From: Cynocephalus volans
Lineage: Eukaryota > Chordata > Mammalia > Dermoptera > Cynocephalidae
DNA: 64,000 nucleotides
Assembly (NCBI RefSeq): GCF_027409185.1
Contig: NC_084472.1
Coordinates: 17,842,524 to 17,906,523, forward strand
Reading direction: 5' to 3'
The notes under the pieces were generated by a model. The model saw only the letters and a program-made list of their open reading frames with translations, did not search any database and was not told the DNA's origin. Below, piece after piece: positions 1-12,989 of this stretch (position 1 is its first letter; every line of letters begins with the position of its first letter). A program made the position numbers and the translations under genes.

Positions 1-1825
1 TCCTCTGAAACCGTCCCGTTGCTGCACCCATACAGCTATCGTGGTCTCTAACCAAGACTATCACAGAAGTTTCCAAACACTCTTCTTGCCTCCTCATGAG
101 CCCCTTCCAGACTGCCACTAGAGGAATCTATTCGAAGCTGAAAAGGGAACATGTCATCTCTTTGCTTCCCACATTTTTGTGGCTACTTTCATTTACAGGA
201 TACAGTCTCAATTCCTCAGAACTGGGCTGCTTTTCCATCTTCCTTTCCTACCACTCCCTCTCTCAACTCAACACTTGGTAGTCTAGTAATGCCAGGTTGG
301 TCTTGATCCATTCTTCTGGATAAACTGTGCCATTTTATGTCTTCATGCTTTTGAGAGGTTCTTGCTTATTCTTTTTCTTCCAACACCCTTCTCTCCTGTA
401 TTAATGATGTTTACATTTATCTGCAAATGACAGGAAACACTAACCAGCAAGTTAGACATTTCTTTCCCACGTAAAGTTTGGAGATAATAACCCAAGGCTG
501 ATAAAGTATCTGCTATCATCAGGCACCAAGGCTCTTACCCAGTGGTTCTGCCATCAATGTGTGGCTTCCATCCTGGTGCCTTTCTTCCTTCTCTACCCTC
601 TTGGACCTTATTCCACTAATCATCCCCCTCTTATGTATCATCACCTCTCCCTTTTTTTTCAGGGAAGAACCCCAACCTGCAAGCATCCTTCCTTCTAATT
701 GTTTCTTCCTGCTATTTTACCTTTCCTACAATTACAAACATATTTCCACTCTAGTTCTCAGCACTCATTGAAAAAGGAATCACATGCCATGGCACATTTT
801 CATCCGTGATCCTCTTTGACTTTTCTTACCAGCCCAAACTATCTATGGCCTTCCATTTCTCCAAACTCTCTTGTCTCCTGGCTTTCACAACACCATCTGA
901 TCCTGGTTCCCTTCCTATTTCTCTTACTGCTCCTTCTCCATCTACTCTGCTGGGTTTTCCTCCTTGTTTGCTTGACTCTAAAATGACAGTGTTTCTCATG
1001 GTTGCCTCCTTGACCTTACTCCACATACTTACTCCACATACTTTCCCTACCTAAGCAATCACTAGGTAATCTCGCCAGTGCCAATATCAGCTATCTGTGT
1101 AGCTGCCGTCTGTCTCCAGGGACTGCTTGTTTAGGCCCCATGTTCTGAGCTGCAGTCTGAATTTCTATCTGCCTACTGAAAGGACTCCTTTGTTCCTCCA
1201 TCCCTGATTATGTGTAAACCCCATCACCTCTTCCTAGACTCTTGCAGAAATTTTCATTTGGTCTCTAATTCAATTTTTATACTGCCACCAACATTGCCTT
1301 CTACTTTGAAAAAAATCTGATTCTGTTCATTTCTTTTATGAAAATTTCCATTGGCTTTCTTCTACTTTTAGGATTAATTCAAATTCCTAATTTGGCATAT
1401 AAGGACTCTTTGATACTGGCCCCAACCTACTTTTTTATTTTCTTCTCTTACCTCTCAACCCCCCTGCCCCTGCCATATACCACCAATCATGTACCCAACA
1501 ATTGACTTTCAATATTTCTAAAATACACTATGCCTTGACAGTCTGTTCTGTTGACTGTGAGGTCCCAATTCTGTCTGATGAATTCCTGCCTTGTCCTTTA
1601 AAGCCACCCAAAATGTCACCTCTTCATTGATGTCTCTATTTTTCCAGACAGAGTTGCTACATTCTCTAATCTTTTATAGTATTTTGTCCCTACTTCTAAT
1701 GAACACTTATACTTTTATAGATCTGTCTTCACCTCTAGAGTTGGATCTCTTTGAGAGTAAGGACTGACTTTATTATCATTCTTAGTTCAGTTTACAGTAG
1801 GGTTTAGGTGAATAAATGAATAATA
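1..1825 (+). repeat. Old L2-like LINE remnant
   Basis: The pyrimidine-rich text carries phrases typical of L2 reverse-transcriptase-to-3'-UTR sequence in the plus orientation: a cell of ggctttcttctac...ggattaattcaaa near 1350-1380, ggactctttgatactggccc near 1405, and tcacctcttcattgatgtct near 1617, ending in a gtgaataaatgaat-like tail near 1808. Decay is heavy and the left part is less certain than 1130-1825. The short readings across it are shadows. Confidence 0.5.
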
Positions 1826-2479
1826 TCATGAAATCAGGGAATTGGAATAGCTTTTGGCATAATAATAATGAGTTTTGCTTGGGACATATTAATTTTGGAC
1901 ATATTGAGTTGACATTTTGAGGTTGAGGAAAGAGCAAAACACAAAAGCGATGTTCTGTAGATTTTTCTAATCTGGGAGCAGCAACCGAAAAGACTTTATA
2001 GCCAGTGATATAGATGTAGGAGTTACCAGCAAAGATAATAAGAAACAACTGATTGGATCTCATGTTATTTAAGAATGGACTAAAGAAAGGTAGAACATCT
2101 AGAGGAAGTGGGGAAAGGGTTGATAGTGGGAATTTGTGGTATGGGGGAAGAAAACTTATAAACACCCTTGCTGGAAAAAAACCCATAGTTGATACTTTTG
2201 CCTGTAGTCTTTTCCCCTCTACCAGAAGTATTCAGCTCTTTTTCTAATTCAAGTTAAAGTCTGGAATCCAGAAAAAGAATGGGCCAAAAGGTGTTTCTTC
2301 TATTCCTTCTAGGATTAGAAGCGACTGATTCAAAAATCTTATCCCAGTCTCTTGCTGGCTACTTCTAACCCACCTTGTCCATTCTCCTCCTCCTCTTCTG
2401 TTTGAGTTTCTGCCCCTTTTACAATAGCAAGAGAGAATGGGTAGGATGGAAATATGTATTTTGTTCCTCTCATAAAATA
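1826..2479. other. Unassigned intronic sequence
   Basis: No gene, RNA gene or repeat family recognised. The short open frames on both strands lack codon structure or known motifs. Confidence 0.4.
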
Positions 2480-2490
2480 ATTAATAAACT

Positions 2491-2652
2491 GGGCTGGCCT
2501 GGTGGCTCACTCAGGAGAGTGCAGCGCTGGTAGCGCCGAGGTCACGGGTTTGGATCCTATATAGGGATGGCCGGTGCTCTCACTGGCTGAGCATGGTGCA
2601 GACCACACCATGCCAAGGGTTGCAATCCCCTTACTGGTCAAAAAAAAAAAAA
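2491..2652 (+). repeat. CYN-like tRNA-Ile-derived SINE, dimer
   Basis: Two tRNA-like monomers in tandem: the first is gggctggcctggtggctcac... and the second starts near ggatggccggtgctctcact. It has box-B-like ggtttggatcc and an A tail of about 13. It is flanked by the direct repeat attaataaact (2480-2490 and 2653-2663), as expected of L1-machinery insertion. Confidence 0.85.
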
Positions 2653-2929
2653 ATTAATAAACTGAAAAAGTTTAAGAATTTCTTTTTAAAATGGAAAAAG
2701 AACATCTTTGGAGTTTCTATTTATTCAGACAAAGGTTTTTTTCTTCATACTTCTTTCCCCCTCTCTTGTTTTCTTTGAGCCTCTAGGAAATATAACACTG
2801 GTTTACATAGACTACTTAAAAACAGGTAAAGTGAGTTCTGTGTTTCTACACAACTGCTTAACATTTTAAAAATTGGTAAACTCAATTGTATAAAAATTAA
2901 AACTGTATAGAAAATAACAATAAACACTA

Positions 2930-3158
2930 TAAAAAAGTCAAAAGTCAAAATGAAAATCTGAGGGAAAATGTTGTAACTCATATCATAGCCAAAGGACAAA
3001 ATTCTTTAATATATAAAGAGCTCCTGGAAATCAAGAATAAAACCTCACAACCAAAAAAAATGGATAAAGACCAGACATTTCAAAGAAGAAGAGTCAAGGG
3101 CTTTTATTTTATTTTATTTTTTTAGTCAAGGGCTTTTAAACATTTGAAAAGATATTCA
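2930..3158 (+). mobile_element. Old L1 (L1M-type) ORF2 3' fragment, left part
   Basis: Contains the ORF2-end phrase aaagagctcctggaaatcaa and aacatttgaaaagatattcag typical of older L1s. It stops abruptly where the younger L1 at 3159 begins; the matching right part resumes near 8970. A 17-bp micro-insertion lies inside (3107-3123). Confidence 0.6.
3092..3138 (-). mobile_element. Tail-only micro-insertion 1 with exact target duplication
   Basis: An exact 15-bp direct repeat, agtcaagggctttta, occurs at 3092-3106 and 3124-3138. Between the copies are only 17 bp of T/A (3107-3123). The surrounding old L1 reads continuously if one repeat and the insert are removed. The simplest reading is an L1-mediated insertion truncated down to its (AAAAT)n tail, in minus orientation. 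Replication slippage is the alternative. Confidence 0.6.
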
Positions 3159-4723
3159 GGTAGCCCCCAGAGCCCTGTCCATGTGGCTTCCACCTGGCTA
3201 CACCCTCCATAGTCCTGTCCCATGTAGCTATGTGACAGGAACCCTGCATCACCAGGCCATAGCCTCTGAAACCCCACCCCTCACAGCTTCTACCACTGGA
3301 GCCCAGTGCCTGCCTGGGCACAGCCCCTAAAGCCACATGCCATGAGGTCCTGACTGTCCTCAGCCACAGCCATGCCTGTGAGTGCCACCCAGACTGCTGA
3401 GTCTACCCAGAATAACTGAGTCTCCCTAAAATGACTGAGACTATGGAGTCTACATGGAACCCCAACTAAAACATCCAACTCAAAAGGCAACATGAAACAA
3501 ATCTATAGGCGGGAATCTCTCTCCTCAAAAGCAATTGGAGTAACAGAAGAAGCAACTGTTCCACCAAATGACTAATGCAGGGGTACTAGAAAAATGAAAA
3601 ACAAGAAAATATGACATCCCCAAAGGAATACAAGAACTCTCAAATACCAGATCCCAAACTACAAGAAGCCCTTGAAATGTCTGAAAAAGAATTCCGAGCA
3701 ACAATCTTAAGAAAACTAAGTGAGAAACAAGAAGAGTCACATAAATGACAATGAAATGAGAAAAAAAATCCAAGACATGAAGGAGGAAATTTACAAAGAG
3801 AAAGATGTCATAAAAAATGATGTAGCAGAACTCTTGGAACTGAGGGTCTCATTTAATGAAATAAAAACTACATTCAAGAGCTTAAGCAGCAGTCTAGAGC
3901 AAGCAGAAGAAAGAATTTCTGATCTTGAACAGTGTTTTCAAAATAAGCCAAGACAAAAAATAAATAAATAAAAGAAAAAGAAATTTTAAAAATGAAGAAA
4001 ATCTTTGAGAGCTATCAGACAACCTCAAGTACACAAACATCTGAATCATGGATGTTCCAGGAGGGGAGGAAAAAGGAAAAGACATTGAAAAACCTATATG
4101 ACAAAATAATAGCAGAAAATTTTACAGGTATTGGTAGAGAAAAAGATTTCCAGATACAAGAGACTCAAAGTTACCCAAACAGATTCAGTACCAAAAGATC
4201 CTTTCCAAGACATATTGCAGTCGAACTAGCAAAAGTCATAGACAAAAAAAGAATCCTAAAAACAGCAATAGAAAAACATCAAGTCACCTGCAAGGAGTCC
4301 CCATCACACTAACAGCAGACCTCTCAGCAGAAACCCTACAGGTCAGAAAAGAATGGGATGATATATTTAAAGTTGTAAAAGAAAAAACTGCCAGCCAAGA
4401 ATACTATACCCAGCAAGGCTATCCTTCAGATATAAAGGAGAAATAGTGTGTTTCCCAGACAAACAAAAACTGTGGGAATTCAGCACCACACAACAACCCT
4501 TACAAGAAATCCTCAAAGGAGTCCTACATCTGGAATCCAAAAAACAATAATCACCACCCTGAATACACAAGAAAGAACAAATTCAACTGGTGGAACACAT
4601 AGGCAAAGAGAAATAGAAAAAAACTATACCATACCATCTCAAAAAACCAACAAACTCAAAAGACAAACAACAGGGAAAGAATGGAACAAAAGATATTTAA
4701 AACAACCACACGAAAGCAATTAA

Positions 4724-5197
4724 ATGACAGGAATTAGACAATACCGGTCAATAACAACCCTAAATGTAAATGTATTGCATTCCCCACTGAAAAGATATAG
4801 ATTGACCAGATGGATTGAAAAACTAGACCCAACTATATGCTGCCTACAAGAAACCCACCTCACCTGTAAAGATTCACACAGACTAGTAGTGAAAGGATGG
4901 AAAAAGATACACCATGCAAATGGAAGCCAAAAAAGAGAAGTAGTTATTCTTATATCAGATAAAATAGACTCTAAACCAAAAACTATAAAAAGAAACAAAG
5001 AAGACCATTATATAATGATAAATGGATCTATATCTACCAAGAAGACATTAACAGTCATAAATATATATGTTCCCAAGATAGGTGTGCCCAGATATATAAA
5101 GCAAATGTTATTATTACACCCAAAGAGAGATAGACTCCAGTATAGTAATAGTTGGGGACCTGAACACCACTCTCTCAGCACTGGGCACATCATCTAG
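4724..5197 (+). pseudogene. L1 ORF2 endonuclease-domain fragment
   Basis: 157 codons read from the ORF2 start, including TLNVNVLHSPLKRYRL, CCLQETHLTCKD and a later GPEHHSLSTG run in a shifted frame where the family has a conserved GDFNT-like motif. The APE-type endonuclease of L1 nicks target DNA at TTTT/A sites. Here it is truncated by frameshift, and the rest of ORF2 follows in other frames to about 8110. Confidence 0.85.
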
Positions 5198-6712
5198 GCA
5201 ACAAATCAACAGAAAAACACAGGATTTAAACTATGCATTAGACCAATTGGACTTGGTGGACATATACAGAACATTTCACCCAGCAACTAGAGAATATACA
5301 TTCGTCTCATCAGCACATGGAACATTCTCCTAGAAAGACCACATGTTAGGTCACAAATCAAATCTCAACAAATTTTTAAAAATTGAAATTATTTGAACTA
5401 TTTTTCAGATAACAATGGATTAAAACTAGAAATCAATAACAAGTGAAACTCTGGAAACTATCCAACTTCGTGGAAATTGAACAACTTGCTCCTGAATGAC
5501 CTATGGGTCCAAGAAGAAATTAAACAGGAAATCAAAATATTTTGAAACTAATGAAAATAAAGATGCATCATAACTAAACCTGTGGGATACAGCAAAAGCA
5601 GTATTAAGAAGGAAGTTAATTGCAATAAATGCTTACATCAAAAGAATAGAAAGATTTCAAATAAACAGACTAATGCCACACCTCAAATAACTTGAAAAAC
5701 AAGAAAAATCCAATCCCAAAGTTAGATGAAAAGAAATAATTAAAATCAGAGCAGATAAATGAGATAGAGACCAAAAATATGATACAAAAAATCAATGAAA
5801 CAGAAAGTTGGGGTATTTTTTGAGAAGATAAACAAAATAGATAAACCATTAGCCAGATTAACTAAAAAAAGAAGAGAGAAGACCTGAATAACAAAAATCA
5901 GAATGAAAAAGGAGACATCACAACTGATACCAGAGAAATACAAAGAATCATTAGAGACTACTATGAAAAACAATATGCCCACAAATTAGAAAATGGATAA
6001 ATTTCTGTACAATACAGACTACCAAGACTGAACTGAGAAGAAACAGAAAAACTGAACAGACCAATAACAAGCAACAAGATTGAAGCAGTAATCAGAAATC
6101 TTCCAACATAGAAAAGCCCAGGACCAGATTGCTTCACCATTGAATTCTACCAAATCTTTAAAGAGAAATTAATACCAATTCTTTTCAAATTATTCCAAAA
6201 AATTGAAAAACAGAGGCCATTCTCCCAAACTCATTCTATGAGACCAGCATCACCCTGATACCAAATCAAAGATACAACAGAAAAATAAAACTACAGGCCA
6301 ATATCCTTGATGAATACAGACAGAAAAATCCTCACCAAATATTAGCAAACAATACAGCAGCGCTTCAAAAAGATTATACGTCATGGTCAAATGGGATACA
6401 TCCCAGGGATGCAATGATGGTTCAACATATGCAAGTCGGTAAATATGATATACCACATCAACAAAATCAAGGACAAAAACCATGCGATCATCTCAATAGA
6501 TGCAGAAAAAGCATTTGACAAAATTCATCATCATTTCATGATAAAGATTCTCAACAAGTTAGGCATAGAAAGAATATCAACAAAATAAAAGTGATATTTG
6601 AGAAACCCACCACCAGTACCATCCTGAATGGAGAAAAGCTGAAAGCTTTTCCTTTAAGAACAGGAGTAAGGTAAGAATGCCCACTCTCACCACTCTTATT
6701 TAACATAGTATA

Positions 6713-7292
6713 TTGGAAGTACCTGCCAGAGCAATTAGACAAGAAAAAGAAATAAAGGGCATCCAAATTAGAGAAGACAAAGTCAAATTTTCCCTGTTTG
6801 CCAATGACGTGATCCTATGTATAGAAAACCCAAGAGACTCTACCAAAAACCTCTTAGAGATGATAAATGAATTCAGTAAGGTTTCAGGATACAAAGTCAG
6901 TATACAAAGTCAATAGCACCTTTGTACTCCAACAACAAACTAGAAGAAAAAGAAATGCAAGGAAACATATTTACATAGTCATCAACAAAATAAAATACCT
7001 AGGAAAAAATTTAACCAAGGAGGTGAAAGATTTCTACAATGAGAACCACAAATCACTGCTGAAAGAAATTAAAGAGGACACCAAAAGATGGAAAGACATT
7101 CCTTGTTCATGGATTGGAAGAACCAGTGTAGAGAAAGTGTTCATACTACCCAAAGCCATCTACAGATTCAGTGTGATCCCCATCAAAATACCAATGATGT
7201 TCTTCACAGAAATAGGAAAAACAATCCTAGCATTCATATGGGACAACAAAAGACCCCGAATAAACAAAGCAATTCTGAGCAAAAATAAATAA
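6713..7292 (+). pseudogene. L1 ORF2 reverse-transcriptase and connection fragments
   Basis: Two overlapping frames (6713-6916 and 6867-7292) carry L1 reverse-transcriptase sequence around the polymerase active site and the stretch after it ([20 protein letters not shown], then a [22 protein letters not shown] phrase). The active-site aspartate pair is altered to FAND. The frameshift between them and the stops further on make this a relic. Confidence 0.85.
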
Positions 7293-8969
7293 ATAAATAA
7301 AGCCAGAGGCATTACACTTCCTGACACCAAGTTATACTACAAAGCTATAGTACCCAAAAAGCATGGTACTGGCATTAAAAACAGACACTCGGACCAATGG
7401 AACAGAACAGAGAACCCAGAAATCAACCCATGTACTTACAGTCAACCAATCTTGGACAAGGGCACCAAGAACACACAATGGGGAAAGGAGAGCCTCTGTC
7501 AATAAGTGGTGTTGGGAAAACTCGATATCCATGTAGAGAAGAATGAAACTAGATCTGTACCTCTCACTTTATACTAAAATCAACTAAAAATGAATTAAAG
7601 ACTTAAATATAGACCTGAAATTTTAAAACTCCTTAAAGAAAACATAGGAGAAATACTCCAAGATGTAGAGCTGGACAAAGACAACAAAAGCACAGACAAC
7701 AAAAGACACAAACTAAAAAGCTTCTGCACCACAAAGGAAACAATCAAGAGAGTGAAAAGACAACCTACAGAATGGGAGAAAATATTTGCAAATAATACAA
7801 CCATGAGGGATTAGTATCCAGTATATACAAGAAACTCAAACAACTTAACAGTAAAAAACAAATAATCCAATTAAAAAATGGGCAAAGGAACTGAATAGAC
7901 ATTTTTCAAAGGAAGACATACAAATGGCCAACAGGTGCATAAAAAAATGCTCATCATCACTAATCATCAGGGAAATGCAAATCAAAACCACATTGAGATA
8001 TCATTTCACCCCAGCTAGACTGACTATTATCAAAAAGACAGAGAGTAACAAAATGCTGGCAAGGATGTGGAGAAAGGGGACCCTCCTACACTGTTGGTGG
8101 GACTGTAAATGAATAGAGCCATTATGGAGAACAGTATGGAGTTTCCTTAAACAACTCCAGATAGAACTACCATACAATCCAACAATCCCACAACTGGATA
8201 TATATCCAAAGGAATGGAAATCATCATGTCAAAGGGATATCTGCACTCCTATGTTTATCACAGCTGTATTTATGGTAGCCAGGCTATGGAACCACCCTAA
8301 ATGTCCATTGATGGATGACTGGATGAGGAAAGTGCGGTATAGATACACAATGGAATACTACTCAGCCATAAAAAAGAATGAAATTCTGCTATTCACAGCA
8401 ACATGGATGAACCTGGAGAAAATTGTTTAGTGAAACAACGCAGACCCAGAAACAGAAATATTTCATGTACTCACTCATAAGTGGGAGCTGAATTAATAAA
8501 TAAATAAACAATAAAGACAGAAAGAAACAACAATCACAATAATACATTGAACTTAGAAGGAGAGAACAGAACTGTGGTTACTAGAAGTAGAATGAAGGAT
8601 GGGGAGGAGATGAGGGAGGGGAGTTAATAAGAAATTAATGAGAAATTGGTTAATGGACACAAAGAATGGTTATGTATTGTAATGATGAATAAGCTAACTA
8701 TTCTGATTTGGCCATTACATACTGTACACAACTATTAATACTCAACTTTGTACCCCACAACTATATATAATCAATTACGCTTTGATAAAAAGTAAATTTA
8801 AAAAAAATTAAACTGAGAAGAAACCTAATTTTTTAAAAAAACAGTACTGTAAAATATCCCATCAATCATTGTTATGATGATTGTATATTGAAGTGATAGT
8901 ATTTTAGATATGGTGGTTTAAATAAAATATGTTATTAAAAATTTTTAAAGATATTTAATATTATTTACA

Positions 8970-9660
8970 AAAGAGAAATGGAGATTAAAAGTACATTAAG
9001 ATTTTTCATCTGTCAGATTTTTCATCAGTCACTTTGGCAGAAACCCAAAAGTAGATAATATTCTACTTTAATAAAGGTATGGGAATATATAAATTGCTAA
9101 TGGGAGTGTAAATTGGTCAAACCCTTATCAAGGGCAGTTTGGCAATACTTAGCAAAACTAAAACTGTATATATTCTTTGACCCAGTAATTCCACTTCTAG
9201 GAATTTATTCAATATATGCAAAATTTGTATGCATTAATGCAGGGGGGTTGATTATTACCATATCTTTAGTAATAACAAAGATTGGAAACTAAGTGTCCAT
9301 CATTAAGGGACTACTTTAAAATAATTATGGTGTATACATGTCAAGGGAATTCTCTGAAGCTGCAAAAAAGAATGAGGAAGATATTTACATGCTTATATAG
9401 AAAGATTTCCAAAATATTTTTTAACTGAAGATGGCAAGGTGCAAAGCAGTGTGTGTATTTGCTTTGTCTTTACTTATACATGCATTTAAAAAATGTAAAG
9501 TATATGTATTTTAAAAACTAATAAAAGTAGTTTCATGTGAGGGGAAACTGTGGGACAGTGTTGAAGGGACACTTTTTATTGTCTTTATTACTTTACTTCT
9601 AAATTTTTAATCAGGTAAATATATTATCTATTCAAAAAAATTAAAAAGAAGGATTTTTTA
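8970..9660 (+). mobile_element. Old L1 (L1M-type) 3' fragment, right part
   Basis: Continues the element interrupted at 3158: catctgtcag...ggcagaaacccaaaagt, then aattccacttctaggaattt and gttggaaactaagtgtcc-type phrases of the ORF2 end, and an A-rich end near 9655. 8811-8969 is AT-rich and unassigned. Confidence 0.6.
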
Positions 9661-10234
9661 AAATCCTTAGAATAGAAATATTCTGTTTTAATCACCTCAA
9701 GATGCAGTTTCCATACTGATTTAATATGGGTAGGTTTTAGCTTGAAAATATCTTAGTGATATCTTTGTTTCTTAAGTGCCAGCTGTATGCCCCAGAACCA
9801 TGATAGGTGGTGTGGAGGTTACAAGGACAAAGATACATGTGAGCAAAGTAAGAAAAGGATTAAGACTGGCTGAAAACTTGAGTGAGGGTGGGAGATAGAC
9901 AACTTGAAAAAAGGCACAGTGATAGATATTGGCTTGTTATTGTGGGGGACAGCAATAAAATTAATTTGATAGGAAAAGATATTGCATATTGGGGTATAAT
10001 GGGTAATAAGTTTGAATAATAGGCACAGAAAGATAATTAATGGCAGTTTTAAACAGTAGGTTGTGAAATTTGTGTTTCATCCTAGGGGTTATGAGTTTCA
10101 GATCACTGCCTATGTCATCTTGGAAGGTTTTTGCACATCTCCACGTAAGGCAAGCTATTATAAATAGATTTAACAAATTTACTGCCTTATGATAGTAAAA
10201 ATGATATATGGAGCGGTATTGAAAACAAGTCATA

Positions 10235-10325
10235 GGGCTGGCTGGTTAGCTCAGTTGTTAGAGTGTGGTTCTGATAACACCAAAGTCTGGGGTTTGATTC
10301 CTGTACTGGCCAAGCCAAAAACATA
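10235..10325 (+). repeat. CYN-like tRNA-Ile SINE, monomer
   Basis: Starts gggctggctggttagctcag (box A region) and contains tctggggtttgattcc (box B region) and tactggcca, closely following tRNA-Ile. A short A-rich tail follows. A clean target duplication was not found. Confidence 0.8.
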
Positions 10326-10555
10326 AAATTATTGTAGTATTTATTTAGTCTTTACTATGTGAACATTTATAAACTGTATTTGTCACTGCACATTTAACTA
10401 CAATAAACCTACTGATGTGAAAAAGTATTACTTGTCAAATGAGAAAGTCTGTGTTTTGCAATATCAAATATTCAAAGTCAGTAAGTATAGTAATAACGGT
10501 GATGATTATAGTAGAATATATAGAGCTTAACTAAATTTGCAATTGCTTAATTTTT

Positions 10556-10655
10556 GGGGGGGGGGGCACAGCTGGCTGGTACAGGGATCCAAACCCTTGA
10601 CCTTGATGTTATAATGCTGCACTTTGACCAATTGAGTTAACTGGCCAGCCTGATG
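10556..10655 (-). repeat. CYN-like tRNA-Ile SINE, monomer (reverse)
   Basis: Reverse-complement monomer: ggtacagggatccaaaccct then gagttaactggccagcc. The tail side carries a G-run of 11 (10556-10566) rather than a T-run. Flanking direct repeat tgcttaa(a)ttttt at 10544-10555 and 10656-10668. Confidence 0.8.
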
Positions 10656-12989
10656 TGCTTAAATTTTTAAAATAACAACTTCATTGTAGAAAATTGGAAA
10701 ATAAAAATAAGCATAAAAGAAAAAAAAATTGTATTCTATAATCACATCACCCACTGTAATGTGATTTATATCACACTAGATTTATATCTTTATCTCTTTA
10801 TCTTACCAGGTTATTTATATATTTTTTCCTCATAGAAATGGGACCATATATTTTTATAACATATTTTTCCATTTTATATATTCTGAATATGTTTCTATGT
10901 GAAAAATGTACTTCTTATATTATTCCACTTATGGATGGATTTGTCAGTGGTAAGTGAGACAGTGTATGCAAGCAAGCTACATGGTAGGGATATATAAATG
11001 GTTGCAGTTACTACTGTTACTATAATGTGTTTCTCTATTTCCCTACTGATGGAACATTAAGTTCTTCTCAGGGGTGGGGATATTACTTTATGTTATTATA
11101 TACTTAATACACACTAACTTTTCATTAGAAACTTTTTTCTTAACTGATTGTTTTTCATTTTATTTATTTTAGGTATTTAATATACAGAAGTGTTATATTT
11201 TCATCAGTCAAATCTGTCAGTCTTTTCCTTTGTGATTTCTGGGCTTAGAAAGCTAAATTCTTGCTACGATGCCATAATAGGTATTGATAATATATATGAT
11301 AAATATCAGTATAATAAATAATTATTTCCTCTTAGTTTTTATATGGTTTGATGTAGATAGGCTTGCCAATGTATTTATGTATAAACCTTTAAATTTATTT
11401 TTTTATTCTCTCTGGAATTTATTTGTAGTGACTAATATAAGTTGTTTCTTAACTATTACTATTTAAATTGTTGATCATTATTTCAGAATCATTAAGTGAA
11501 TAGTTTGTTCTCTTCATTTTATAATGTCTCAATTATCATATAATAATTTTTATAGATCAAAAATTTATAGTCTTTTTGGACTGTCACCAATAATCTTCCC
11601 ATTCTTGTGCCAGCCCCATGTATTATTAAATTATTCAAAAAATATTTTTGAGTGGCTGCTATGTTGGAGGGTAGCACCATAAGTACTGCGATTTCAATAA
11701 TAGGCAAAACAGAAAAACACAGTTTCTGCTTTCATGGAGCTTAGAATCTAATAGGGAAGACAAACGTTAATTCATCATACTGATTATTATATAGTTCAAA
11801 GTGAGTTCTTGTTGGGATGGAAACGAACAAAGTTCTGTGAGAGCTTTTAGTAGAGGACTGAGGGGATCAGGGAAAGTTTCCATTTGGAAGCCATCCTTGA
11901 GTTGGAACCTAAAGGATCAAAGGAATTTAAGTAGGCAAAAGTAAAAGATGGGGCTGCTTACAGGCAGAGGGAAAGTAAGTGTCTAAAAGTTGATCAGTGT
12001 TGCTGGAGCACAGCATTTGGGAAGAGCTCAGCGCAAGATAAGGCTGGAGAGTTGGTGAGGGATAGTTAGGATATTGATTTTTATCATGAGAGCAATGTGA
12101 AACCTTAGAGGTTTTTAGCAAAGGGTTGACATGATTATATTTGCAGTGTGATGTAGAGAAGTGATTGGAAGATGTCAGGGAGGAGGCAAGGAGAGCAATT
12201 AGGCAAGCTGGCATGCGCTCTTGAGAAGAGGCCTCAGTTCTTACTTATGAGGGCCTCTCCCTGAGTTTCTTGAGTGTCCTTACAACATGGTGACAGTCTT
12301 CACTCACAGCAACTAATCCAAGAGGTCAAAGCAGAGCTGCATGTCTTCTGTGACCTTGGAAATCACACAGTCTCTTTTTCAATATTTTTATTGATCGCGC
12401 GAGACAGCCCTGATTCAATATGGGAAAGGCTTACACAGGAGGTGAGAATCACTGGGGACCGTCTTGAATCCTGTGGAATTCCAACATTTAATTGGTGGGT
12501 AGTGTATTATGGGAATGCAAAGGAGATTGAGAAGTAACATATGGATGGACGAAAACCAGAAAAATAGTGAGATGAAATCCAGCAGAAGGGAAGGAAGTTT
12601 CCGAGAGGGTATGTTAGACAAGAACTGAAAAAGGTTCACTGGATTTAGTGACACGAATTTAATGATCAAAAGCTCTTTCTTCATGATATGGTTTGATATG
12701 GTTCTGACTCACCTCCCTTATAACGTTTTTTGAAAAGATTTTTTAAACTTTTCTTTGGTAACCTTTCTTATGAATTTACGGTTGGTTTTTGTGAAGTTTG
12801 TAAAAAATTCTACTATTTTAATTAGAATTGTGTTAAGTTTATTACAATGATTAAGCTTCTCTTTAAGAAACTTAGTATCTTTCTCTATGTGTGTGAATTC
12901 TCACCAAAAGCACCTGAGAAAGTTTGGCAGTTTAAAAAATAATGAATGGGATCTCTTCCCTGCCCCCACTACCACCAGTGTTCTCTTTT

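Larger units (their letters stand above)
3159..8810 (+). mobile_element. LINE-1, nearly full structure but decayed
   Basis: In order: a C-rich 5'-UTR remnant (3159-3590), an ORF1 region (about 3592-4420) with its coiled coil (near 3760-3960) and RNA-binding part in broken frames, ORF2 from the ATG at 4724, and a 3' UTR ending near 8810 with an A-rich tail. ORF2 endonuclease is recognisable at 4724-5197 (residues such as LQETH), then reverse-transcriptase pieces (6713-6916 has [12 protein letters not shown] where active copies have an FADD motif) and the C-terminal region at 6867-7292 and 7924-8112. Many stops and frameshifts mean it cannot make active proteins. It interrupts an older L1. Confidence 0.9.
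9661..12984. other. Intronic stretch with scattered old repeats
   Basis: Apart from two SINEs (10235-10325 and 10556-10655), weak L2-like text is seen near 11625-11765 and 11870-12140. No host exon is supported. A small CpG cluster (gatcgcgcgagac, near 12394) stands out in otherwise CpG-poor DNA. Confidence 0.4.

Noticed and set aside
3159..8810. Active full-length L1
   Set aside because: Multiple stops and frameshifts, an altered reverse-transcriptase active site (FAND) and no clean target duplication.
10235..10325. Functional tRNA-Ile gene
   Set aside because: It resembles tRNA-Ile closely, but the anticodon loop and stems are altered, an A-rich tail follows, and the same unit recurs ten times: SINE, not tRNA gene.
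12374..12420. CpG island or promoter
   Set aside because: The CpG cluster is only a few dinucleotides in AT-rich text; no island.
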